The notes beneath the pieces were generated by a model. That model was not told the origin of the DNA. It saw only the letters and a program-made list of their open reading frames with translations, and made no database searches. The translations under genes and the position numbers were made by a program. Source: Flavobacterium sp. 90 (GTDB lineage Bacteria > Bacteroidota > Bacteroidia > Flavobacteriales > Flavobacteriaceae). From it: a stretch of DNA of 64,000 bases. The stretch covers positions 4,774,001-4,838,000 of the forward strand of contig NZ_SMGE01000001.1 in NCBI RefSeq assembly GCF_004339525.1, written 5' to 3'. Positions 54,196 to 62,008 of this stretch are shown piece by piece. Position 1 is the stretch's first letter. Every line of letters begins with the position of its first letter.

Positions 54196-54265
54196 AAGAG
54201 ACAAGAAGCAAGAAGCAAGATTTTGTGAATCAATATAAAGTCTTGCTTGTTGTTTCTTGCCTCTT
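54196..54265. terminator. long imperfect hairpin after GH64
   Basis: A 25-nt AAGAGACAAGAAGCAAG-type arm (54196-54220) pairs with TCTTGCTTGTTGTTTCTTGC plus CTCTT (54241-54265), with a few mismatches. It starts about 10 bp past the stop. Confidence 0.6.
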
Positions 54266-54347
54266 AATTCTAAAATCAGAAATCTAAGATCAACAATAAG
54301 TTTCCCCCATTATTTACAAATTTTTATTAATCTATTAAACAATTACC

Positions 54348-55979
54348 ATGAAAAACAATTACAAAAAAATGCCACTAAAATGGACGATCATTTTAGTTTT
54401 GGGAGTTTTCAATTTGTCAATGGCCCAGAAGAAAGTAATAGCTTATATCCCAAATTGGGTAGATTTGAACGCGTTTTCGAGCACCGTTCAGTACAGTAAA
54501 TTAACGCATATAAATATTGCTTTTGAAAATCCCGATGCCAACGGATATTTGTCTTTTAATTCAGGAAGTAACACGATTATCAATGCGGCGCACGCACAAA
54601 ATGTAAAAGTATTTGTTTCACTTGGAGGAGGCTCAGTTTCTGAAGGAGGACCTATTCGCGATAATTATTTTAATCTTATTACGAGTGGTAACAGAACGGC
54701 TTTTATCCAAAAAATATACGATTATGTTGTTGCGCATAATTTTGATGGTGTCGACGTAGATCTTGAAGGTCCGGCGATTAATGGTGATTATGGCGGATTT
54801 GTAATAGCTCTTGCGGCGAAATTACATTCGGGAGGTAAATTAATTTCGGCAGCACTTTCAGAAGGATATGGAGGAGCAAATGTTCCGGCATCGACTTTTA
54901 CCGCTTATGACTGGATTAATATCATGGCTTATGATGCAACAGGACCTTGGGCTCCTGGAAGTCCGGGACAACATTCGCCTTATAGTATGGCTGTAAATCA
55001 GTTTAATTACTGGACAGGAAGAGGATTACCTGCAAGCAAAGCCATTATTGGTCTTCCGTTTTACGGATATGGTTTTGGAGCTTCGGCAAATCAGGGAATT
55101 TCTTATGCTAATATCGTAGCGCAATATCCTGGAGCTGAAAATTTAGACCAAGTTGGAAATACCATTTATTATAACGGAATTCCAACGATTAAAGCCAAAA
55201 CAACTTTTGCAGTTCAGAATGCCGGAGGAGTTATGATTTGGGAATTATCTCAGGATGCTACAGGTGCAAAATCATTATTGACTGCCGTAAATCAGGTTAT
55301 TACCGGAAGTAATCCTCCGGGAACAGGAACTTTGATTCAGGCAGAAAACTACTCAACAATGAGTGGCGTGCAAACCGAAGCTACAACAGATACCGGAGGA
55401 GGATTGAATGTAGGTTACGCAGATGCAAACGATTGGATGGCATATTACAATATTAATTTCCCAACTTCAGGCAATTATGTAATTGAATACAGAGTTGCAA
55501 GTGCTGTAAACGGTGCAAGAATATCCTCTGATTTAAATGCAGGAACAATTCAGTTAGGGGCTTTGAATATTCCAAATACAGGAGGCTGGCAAAATTGGCA
55601 AACGGTATCTCAAACCGTAAATGTGAATGCCGGAACGTACAACTTCGGAATCTTTATCCAAGCTTCGGGTGTGAATTTAAACTGGTTTAGAATCACAAAA
55701 TCGGGTTCAAGTGCAAAAACAGCTTCGCCAGCAATTACCTCAGAAGAAGGAATTGCAAGTTTGAATGTTTTCCCAAATCCTACGCAAGATTCACTGACTT
55801 TTTCTACAGAAGTTTCAGGTGCAAATGTGAGCATTATAGATTCTCAGGGAGGAAATACGGTTTCTACACAAAAAGTCAATAATAACAGCGTTGATGTTTC
55901 TAGTTTGAAATCTGGAATCTATTTGGTTTTAGTTGAGAAAGACGGAATCAAAACGGTGAGACGTTTTATTAAAAAGTAA
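54348..55979 (+). CDS. GH18 chitinase with CBM6, T9SS-secreted
   Basis: A 543-aa secreted enzyme. After the signal region (NLSMAQ), the GH18 barrel (about 27-325) carries the signature D133-G-V-D136-V-D138-L-E140 with E140 as the proton donor, plus the YGFG and WELSQDA strand motifs. A CBM6 (about 330-455) and a T9SS domain ending RRFIKK follow. It should cleave chitin or chito-oligosaccharides at the cell surface or in the medium. An endo-N-acetylglucosaminidase role is possible, but the glucanase neighbours favour fungal-wall chitin. Confidence 0.9.
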   Translation: MKNNYKKMPLKWTIILVLGVFNLSMAQKKVIAYIPNWVDLNAFSSTVQYSKLTHINIAFENPDANGYLSFNSGSNTIINAAHAQNVKVFVSLGGGSVSEGGPIRDNYFNLITSGNRTAFIQKIYDYVVAHNFDGVDVDLEGPAINGDYGGFVIALAAKLHSGGKLISAALSEGYGGANVPASTFTAYDWINIMAYDATGPWAPGSPGQHSPYSMAVNQFNYWTGRGLPASKAIIGLPFYGYGFGASANQGISYANIVAQYPGAENLDQVGNTIYYNGIPTIKAKTTFAVQNAGGVMIWELSQDATGAKSLLTAVNQVITGSNPPGTGTLIQAENYSTMSGVQTEATTDTGGGLNVGYADANDWMAYYNINFPTSGNYVIEYRVASAVNGARISSDLNAGTIQLGALNIPNTGGWQNWQTVSQTVNVNAGTYNFGIFIQASGVNLNWFRITKSGSSAKTASPAITSEEGIASLNVFPNPTQDSLTFSTEVSGANVSIIDSQGGNTVSTQKVNNNSVDVSSLKSGIYLVLVEKDGIKTVRRFIKK

Positions 55980-55996
55980 ATATTTAACTGTAAGAG

Positions 55997-56276
55997 TTTA
56001 ACCGCAAAAGTTTAACCGCAAAGTTCGCAAAGAAAAAACTGCAAAGGTTCGCAATCCCGATAGCTATCGGGATTGTGTTGATCTAGCTTTGCGAACTTTG
56101 TGTTTTCTATGCGTAAAGTAAAATTAAATCTTCGCGTGCTTTGTGGAAAAATATTTAACTGCAAAAGTTTAACCGCAAAGCGCGCAAAGCTTTGTGTTGA
56201 TCTAGCTTTGCGAACTTTGCGATTGCTAAATGCAATCCAGAATAAAAAACCTTTGCGCGCTTTGCGGTTAAATTTT
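55997..56276. repeat. two tandem AACCGCAAAG-family palindromic units
   Basis: The 376-bp gap 55980-56355 has no gene. Two related units (about 55997-56160 and 56165-56276) each contain AACCGCAAAG on the left, CTAGCTTTGCGAACTTTG inside and GCGTGCTTTG or GCGCGCTTTGCGGTTAAA at the right. Confidence 0.7.
56052..56075. repeat. 24-bp perfect palindrome
   Basis: CAATCCCGATAG is followed directly by its reverse complement CTATCGGGATTG. It sits inside the first AACCGCAAAG-family unit, as an insertion absent from the second. Confidence 0.85.
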
Positions 56277-56355
56277 TTAGCCAATACCACTCAAATCCCA
56301 AGTTTCAAAAAACTCATAATTTATAATTCATAACTTTTTTAACCCCAAATTTTAT

Positions 56356-59217
56356 ATGAAAAACAATTACAAATTTCGGTTTAGTTTATTGATGTTTCTC
56401 GCCTTTAGCAGTTTTGCAATTGCGCAGACTTCTCTAGGTTCGAGTAAAACATTTATGAATCATCTAAAGAAAGAATTAGTTGCTTCAACATCAAAAAATG
56501 CAGAAAAAACAGTTTTACTTCAGGTTGAAAATTCGAAAAGCTTCAACGGAAAAATAAATTATAAAGAATCAAATGCGTCAAGCGAATTTTTGATTGGAGA
56601 AATCAAGAATATTCCCGAATCTTCTTTTTACATAAAAGTAAAAGATCAATCGCTTGAAGGTCATATTATTTTAAAGAAAACAAAAGAAGCCTATAAATAT
56701 TATTCAGATGCGAAAGGAAATGCTTTTGTATCTAAAGTCGATATCAATACTTTGGTTTGTATAGATTACAGAAACGTTCCTTCGAATACTAAAACTACAA
56801 GTAAAGCAGCAGCGGCTCAAATTGCTCCGGCTTTATTGAATTTGCAAAGTTTACCGGGCGCGGCAGGTTGTGTTTTATTAGATTTTGACGGATATAATAT
56901 GCCGGCAGGAAATCTCTGGAACAACGGAAACGCGATTAATGCTGCACCATCCGGAATGAGCGATGCTGATGTACAGCAACATTGGGAAGTAGTATCTGAA
57001 GATTACAGACCTTTTAACTTGAATGTTACGACGAGCGAAGCCGTTTTTAATTCGTATCCAAGAAACAGAAGAATGCGTGTGGTGGTAACTCCAACCAATA
57101 CTGCGGCTCCGGGAGCAGGAGGCGTAGCTTATATTGGTTCCTTTAACTGGGACAATGATGTACCTTGCTGGGTATTTATTACTTCGGGTAAATCTGGTGG
57201 AGATGCCTCTGCGCATGAAGTTGGACATACATTTGATCTTGGTCATGATGGGCGTACAAATCCTGTTGAAGGCTATTTTCTTGGCATTGACGGAACTTCA
57301 TGGGCTCCAATTATGGGTGCAGGTTATTACAGACCAGTCGTGCAATGGAGTAAAGGCGAGTACAACTATGCTGATAATAAACAAGACGATGTGGCTTCGA
57401 TCGCAAGTTCAAAATTTGGTATTGGTTACAGAGGTGATGATTATGGAGATAACACCGCTTCGGCAGCTAATTTAGATTATAATGCAAGCGGAACCATTAA
57501 TCAAAAAAATGGTATCATTTCTAGTGAAGCCGATTATGATTTCTTCACGTTTACAACCGGAGGAGGAAATGTTTCGATCAATGCTAATACCGTTGGAAGA
57601 GATGGAAATCTTCATCTTTTAATCCGTTTGTATAATTCGGCTGGAGCCGAAATGGGAACGTATTGGAATTCGGATCCTTTTGCCTTAAATGCTTCGATGA
57701 ATGTAAATTTGCCAGCCGGAAAATACTTTATAGGCGTTGACGGAACCGGAGCAGGAAATGCAGGTTATGGCGGATATTCGGCTTATGGATCTATCGGAAG
57801 TTATTCGGTTACAGGAACAATTCCGCCAGGAGGAAATATTAGTCCTTCGACAGATGTTATAACGGTTTATAAAGATTGTAATTATACCGGATTTTCGGGA
57901 GGTTTGACTATCGGTGATTATAATTTGGCGCGTTTGAATTCCTTAGGAGTTTTAAACGATGATATTTCTTCGCTAAGAATCACTCAGGGATTTCAGGCGA
58001 TTTTGTATCAGGATGATAATTTTACCGGAGCTTCAACCGTAATTAATTCTGATAATTCTTGTTTGAATACAACGTGGAATGATAAAGTAAGTTCTATTAG
58101 AATTTTGGCAAACGGAGTTACAACTTTAGGAAATCAGACTTTCTTTTTGCAAAACAGAAACAGCGGTTTAAATATGGATGTTTGGAATGCCAGTTTAATC
58201 AACGGAGCGAGTATTGCACAAGGAACTCCAAATTCAGGAAACAATCAGAAATATACTTTCACGCATTTAGGCGATGGCTTGTATAAAATCATCGTAAATC
58301 ATAGTGGACAATCTCTTGATGTAAATGGTTTTAATAAAGCAAATGGTGTTAGCGTAGAGCAATATCCGTATAACGGAACTACGAATCAGCAGTTTGTTTT
58401 GGTTTCTACAGGCGATGGATTTTACAAAATTATTGCCAGACATAGCGGTCGAGTAGTTGAGGTTGCAGGAGCAAGTACAGCAAATGGCGCCAATGTGCAG
58501 CAATGGGATAATAACAACCAGACTTGTGGGCAATGGAAGTTAATTGCAACAACTACAACACAAACTTCAACATTAATTCAAGCAGAAGATTACTCAGCAA
58601 TGAGCGGAATTCAGGTTGAAGCAACAACAGATTCAGGCGGAGGTTCCAATGTTGGTTATACCGAAACTGGAGACTGGTTGGCGTATAATAACATTAATTT
58701 TTCAACAACAGGTTCTTACTTAATCGAATACAGAGTTGCAAGTGGTGTAACTGGCGGTAAACTTTCATCTGATTTAAATGGTGGAACAATTCTTCTTGGA
58801 AATGTTGATATACCAAATACCGGAGGATGGCAAAACTGGCAAACCGTTACACAAACTGTAAACGTAAATGCCGGAACTTATAATTTTGGAATCTACATTC
58901 AAAACACAGGAATGAATATTAACTGGATCAGGATTACCAAAATTGGAGCGGCATCTACAGCTTCACCAATTATAGAGGACAAAACACCTTTAGTTGCTTT
59001 AAATATTTACCCAAATCCAGTTGCGAATACACTTTTTATAACCACAGATTTGACTGGAGGAAACATAAGTATTGTAGATTCTCAAACGGGAACTATAGTT
59101 TCAGGGCAAAAAGTCTATAATAATAGTGTAGATGTTTCCGGTTTAAATAGAGGCGTTTATTTTGTTGTTTTCGCGAAAGACGGAAAACAGACTATAAAAC
59201 GTTTTATAAAGAAATAA
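56356..59217 (+). CDS. secreted metzincin metalloprotease with crystallin, ricin and CBM6 modules
   Basis: A 953-aa secreted protein. Signal peptide (SSFAIAQ) and propeptide-like region (about 25-155) precede a zinc protease domain with H287-E288-V-G-H291-T-F-D-L-G-H297, the full metzincin triad. A WAPIMGAGY Met-turn lies about 30 residues later. A PPC-like domain (about 365-495), beta/gamma-crystallin (about 500-590, NDDISS and NDKVSS motifs), ricin (about 595-735), CBM6 (about 740-865) and T9SS domain follow. From about residue 500 on it parallels the GH64 protein. It probably digests proteins embedded in glucan walls; its exact peptide specificity is unknown. Confidence 0.88.
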   Translation: MKNNYKFRFSLLMFLAFSSFAIAQTSLGSSKTFMNHLKKELVASTSKNAEKTVLLQVENSKSFNGKINYKESNASSEFLIGEIKNIPESSFYIKVKDQSLEGHIILKKTKEAYKYYSDAKGNAFVSKVDINTLVCIDYRNVPSNTKTTSKAAAAQIAPALLNLQSLPGAAGCVLLDFDGYNMPAGNLWNNGNAINAAPSGMSDADVQQHWEVVSEDYRPFNLNVTTSEAVFNSYPRNRRMRVVVTPTNTAAPGAGGVAYIGSFNWDNDVPCWVFITSGKSGGDASAHEVGHTFDLGHDGRTNPVEGYFLGIDGTSWAPIMGAGYYRPVVQWSKGEYNYADNKQDDVASIASSKFGIGYRGDDYGDNTASAANLDYNASGTINQKNGIISSEADYDFFTFTTGGGNVSINANTVGRDGNLHLLIRLYNSAGAEMGTYWNSDPFALNASMNVNLPAGKYFIGVDGTGAGNAGYGGYSAYGSIGSYSVTGTIPPGGNISPSTDVITVYKDCNYTGFSGGLTIGDYNLARLNSLGVLNDDISSLRITQGFQAILYQDDNFTGASTVINSDNSCLNTTWNDKVSSIRILANGVTTLGNQTFFLQNRNSGLNMDVWNASLINGASIAQGTPNSGNNQKYTFTHLGDGLYKIIVNHSGQSLDVNGFNKANGVSVEQYPYNGTTNQQFVLVSTGDGFYKIIARHSGRVVEVAGASTANGANVQQWDNNNQTCGQWKLIATTTTQTSTLIQAEDYSAMSGIQVEATTDSGGGSNVGYTETGDWLAYNNINFSTTGSYLIEYRVASGVTGGKLSSDLNGGTILLGNVDIPNTGGWQNWQTVTQTVNVNAGTYNFGIYIQNTGMNINWIRITKIGAASTASPIIEDKTPLVALNIYPNPVANTLFITTDLTGGNISIVDSQTGTIVSGQKVYNNSVDVSGLNRGVYFVVFAKDGKQTIKRFIKK

Positions 59218-59240
59218 ATAGTTAGTTATATTTATTCTAA

Positions 59241-59271
59241 CCTTTGTCAAAGTTTTAAACTTTGACAAAGG
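59241..59271 (+). terminator. 31-bp CCTTTGTCAAAG palindrome after the protease gene
   Basis: Same perfect palindrome as 63-93, 24 bp beyond the stop, so it is placed to act as a terminator. Confidence 0.6.
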
Positions 59272-59333
59272 TTTATCCAATAAGAAATGACAATATTACG
59301 GATATACTTTATGATAAGAATCTAAAAATACTT

Positions 59334-59359
59334 AAAAGCTGTCAGAAGTGGCAGCTTTT
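59334..59359. terminator. bidirectional terminator between convergent genes
   Basis: AAAAGCTG pairs with CAGCTTTT around a short loop, with A- and T-runs, directly before the stop of the - strand reductase gene. Confidence 0.8.
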
Positions 59360-59364
59360 TTTAT

Positions 59365-60423
59365 TTAAGGAATAATCTTCTCCTGACGCAATTGATCAAA
59401 TAGTTTAAAGAACATTTCTTCGGTATCTATAAATTCATAGAAACCAAAACGTCTGGCTTTGCTTCCGTCTGCGAAAAAATCGTAATCCCATGAAAAAACA
59501 AAATCTCCAAATCCCCAACTGGATAATTTTTCATAACTGTGTTTTTCTAAATTATGTTTCTCCTGAATATTTTTCCACAAAACTTCTTTATCAGCCATAA
59601 CCGTTTGCAATTGCATTTGAAGTGGCGGCGCAACAGGAATTTCAAAATAAGAGGCAATTTTTGGCCATAATTCCGTCCATCTGAATAAATCTCCGTTTGA
59701 AATATTAAAAGCCTGATTGGCACATTGCACATTTGTAGCGGCCCAAACGGTAGCTTTTGCTAATAATCCTGCATCGGTCATTTCCATAAGTTTATCGTAT
59801 GCTCCGGGTTTTCCGGGAAAACGAAGCGGAAGATTTAATTCTTTTGAAATGGAAGCATAAACTGCAATAACAAGTGCGAGATTCATTGGATTTCCCAAAG
59901 CTGTACCACCAACAACTGAAGGACGAATAGCCGTCCAATTCCAGTTTTTTCCTTGTTGTTTTTTCTCTAAAAATTCTTGCTGATTGATATTAAATTCCGG
60001 CGGCATATGTCCGGCATCACTTTCTTTTGCAGGAGTTTTAAAAGGTCCAAGATGCGCGCCATAAACTTTATATCCCTGCATTAAACTTATGTGCTGTAGA
60101 TCTTTAGATAATGGTTCAATTGTGTTAACGACATTTTTGAGCATCGTCAAATTAGGTTCAACAAGTTCTGCCCACGAAGGACGATCTTGATAAGCCGCAT
60201 AAAAAATATGAGTAATAGTATTGAGATGAGATAATTGCTTTTGAGAATCTTCAATATCCAGTAAATCGACTGAAATATATTCGAGATTTGGAGCATTTTC
60301 ACCGCCTTTTCGGGATAAACCAATAACATTCCAATTGCTTAAAGACAAAAGATAATTGATAAGATTTGTCCCAATCACGCCATTTGCACCAACTACAAGC
60401 GCAGTATTTTTATTCGTTGCCAT
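59365..60423 (-). CDS. PRISE-like NAD(P)-dependent reductase/epimerase-fold protein
   Basis: A 352-aa extended SDR with VVGANGVIGTNL at the nucleotide-binding loop and the MQGYKVYGAHLGPF and WTAIRPSVVGG segments typical of progesterone-5-beta-reductase/iridoid-synthase-like enzymes. In plant members a catalytic Tyr follows the lysine motif; here that region reads PPEFNINQ, so the reaction may differ. It is probably cytoplasmic, acting on an enone or other small molecule. Its divergent or convergent neighbours give no functional clue. Confidence 0.75.
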   Translation of the reverse strand: MATNKNTALVVGANGVIGTNLINYLLSLSNWNVIGLSRKGGENAPNLEYISVDLLDIEDSQKQLSHLNTITHIFYAAYQDRPSWAELVEPNLTMLKNVVNTIEPLSKDLQHISLMQGYKVYGAHLGPFKTPAKESDAGHMPPEFNINQQEFLEKKQQGKNWNWTAIRPSVVGGTALGNPMNLALVIAVYASISKELNLPLRFPGKPGAYDKLMEMTDAGLLAKATVWAATNVQCANQAFNISNGDLFRWTELWPKIASYFEIPVAPPLQMQLQTVMADKEVLWKNIQEKHNLEKHSYEKLSSWGFGDFVFSWDYDFFADGSKARRFGFYEFIDTEEMFFKLFDQLRQEKIIP

Positions 60424-60511
60424 TTTCTTTGTATTTAAAATTACATTACAAAGTTGTGACAGTTTTAAAACAATAAAAATGAAGTAGATTAGGAAAAAAG
60501 GTTGAAGTAGT

Positions 60512-61102
60512 TCAACTTTTCTTTTTCAATTTATTGTTCCTTATTTTCGAAAGAAATTCAGTTGTCATGCCTAAATATGAAGCCAACGTATATTGAGGAA
60601 CACGCTGAACAATTAGAGGAAAATTTTCGATAAAAGTATCGTAACGTTCTTCTGCTGTGGAAGTAAGATTCATAATAATTCGGCGTTGAAAAAATGCTGC
60701 AGTTCGCTCAGCCGTAATTCGGAAGAAAGTTTCAAATTTTGGATTAGCGTTCTTTAGTTTTGTTTCTGTTTCGAAATCAATTTGTAGAAGAACAGCATCT
60801 TCTAATGCGACAACAAACATAGTCGCTGGTTGCTGGTAAATATAACTGTTGTAATCAGAAATCCACCAGTCTTCGATCGCAAACGAAATCGTATGTTCTT
60901 GTCCCTGACCATTTACAACATAAGCTCTTAAGGCGCCTTTTAGGACATAACTTCTATATTTAGCGACAAAATCAGGCTGGATAATAAATTGTCTTTTTTT
61001 GATTTTTGTAATTTTAAACTCAGATACAAACTGATGAATTTCTTCTTCAGAAAGGGATATTCTTTGTTGTATGTGGTTTATTAAAGACTGATATTCTTCC
61101 AT
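60512..61102 (-). CDS. Crp/Fnr-family transcriptional regulator
   Basis: A 196-aa protein with a cyclic-nucleotide-binding-like beta roll (about 20-130, SYVLKGALRAYVVNGQGQEHTI) and a C-terminal winged helix (about 150-190, VPQYTLASYLGMTTEFLSKIR). This short type is common in Bacteroidota. The effector is unknown, and the usual cAMP pocket residues are not evident. It may control the reductase gene 88 bp downstream in the same direction. Confidence 0.85.
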   Translation of the reverse strand: MEEYQSLINHIQQRISLSEEEIHQFVSEFKITKIKKRQFIIQPDFVAKYRSYVLKGALRAYVVNGQGQEHTISFAIEDWWISDYNSYIYQQPATMFVVALEDAVLLQIDFETETKLKNANPKFETFFRITAERTAAFFQRRIIMNLTSTAEERYDTFIENFPLIVQRVPQYTLASYLGMTTEFLSKIRNNKLKKKS

Positions 61103-61169
61103 TTGGGGTATTTGTAATTTTTTATTCTGTGATTGCGATGATTTTTGTCAAAGTTGGTATGCTCATTTT

Positions 61170-61272
61170 TGTCATTTCGACCGAAGGGAGAAATCACACA
61201 AGAAGCTCCGCAAAGTATATTGTTAATCTTTGTCGAGCTACTCGCGGAGATCCCTCGTTCCTCGGGATGACA
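61170..61272. repeat. palindromic dispersed element (copy D, 103 bp)
   Basis: It begins TGTCATTTCGACCGAAGG and ends CGTTCCTCGGGATGACA, a diverged copy of the element at 124-223. Its right end lies 29 bp beyond the stop of the YdeI-like gene. Confidence 0.75.
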
Positions 61273-61301
61273 AGATTGTGTTTGCGTTTACGATGGTATT
61301 T

Positions 61302-61676
61302 TCATATCGATTCCCATTTTCCGTTTTGCTTTGCGATATCAATCAAAAGCTGACCATATTCTGTCATTAAACCTTGTTCAATCATTCTTTCTGCGCGATC
61401 ACGGTTGGGTTGACTCCATTTACTTTTTTTAGGATTTCGCGGAGTAAATGTCAGATAATAACTTTCGCCATCACGTTTTTTACACAAACTATCAATCCAT
61501 CCAAAACATAGTGCTTCTTCTGTGGCGTCGATGAGGTTTATACTTTCTACTTTACTTTTTTTATGGTATAAAATCAACCAAACCGATTTTTCAATCTGAC
61601 TGTTTTCCTGAAGCCAATTGCGCCAATCATTTCTTGTTTGGGCGTAAATGGCGAGTTTTCCATCTTTTGTTTCCAT
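61302..61676 (-). CDS. YdeI/OmpD-associated family protein, C-terminally short
   Basis: A 124-aa protein with the YdeI N-terminal domain: RNDWRNWLQENSQIEKSVWL, EEALCFGWIDS, FTPRNPKKSKWSQPN and RMIEQGLM. Family members I know are usually near 190 aa, with a second C-terminal region after the point where this one ends (KQNGKWESI). Copy D of the palindromic element lies 29 bp past the stop, so truncation by rearrangement is possible. A natural short form is also possible. Confidence 0.75.
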   Translation of the reverse strand: METKDGKLAIYAQTRNDWRNWLQENSQIEKSVWLILYHKKSKVESINLIDATEEALCFGWIDSLCKKRDGESYYLTFTPRNPKKSKWSQPNRDRAERMIEQGLMTEYGQLLIDIAKQNGKWESI

Positions 61677-61730
61677 AAGTTTAGAATTGAAAATGATTAT
61701 AAATTTAAGGATTTTTTTACCGTGATGTTG

Positions 61731-61882
61731 ATTTTACCGCAAAGTGCGCAAAGTTTTTTTCCTATGCGTGGTTTTATACAAACGCAAAGTTCGCAAAGCT
61801 GGCTGTTAACAAAGCTTTGCGAACTTTGCGTTTACTATGCGCAATCCAGAACAAAAAAACTTTGCGCGCTTTGCGGTAAAAT
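61731..61882. repeat. palindromic ACCGCAAAG-family element
   Basis: The 332-bp gap 61677-62008 has no gene. ATTTTACCGCAAAGTGCGCAAAG on the left mirrors CTTTGCGCGCTTTGCGG and TAAAAT on the right, with GCTTTGCGAACTTTGCG inside. Confidence 0.75.
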
Positions 61883-62008
61883 ACCTCCCAACAATAAATA
61901 TTTATCATTAGGTAACAATACGATAAAGGTATTTCGGGTTTTAATCCATAAAATTGCACGTTCTTTTATGATTGCGCCATTTCATAAATCTCTTTAAAAT
62001 TTAACCTA

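Noticed and set aside
56012..56333. Open frames on both strands between GH18 and the protease
   Set aside because: They are translations of AACCGCAAAG-family palindromes; similar peptides appear wherever that repeat occurs.
61638..61997. 119-codon + strand open frame before the metallophosphoesterase
   Set aside because: It runs through a palindromic repeat and overlaps the 5' end of the YdeI-like gene antisense; no domain.
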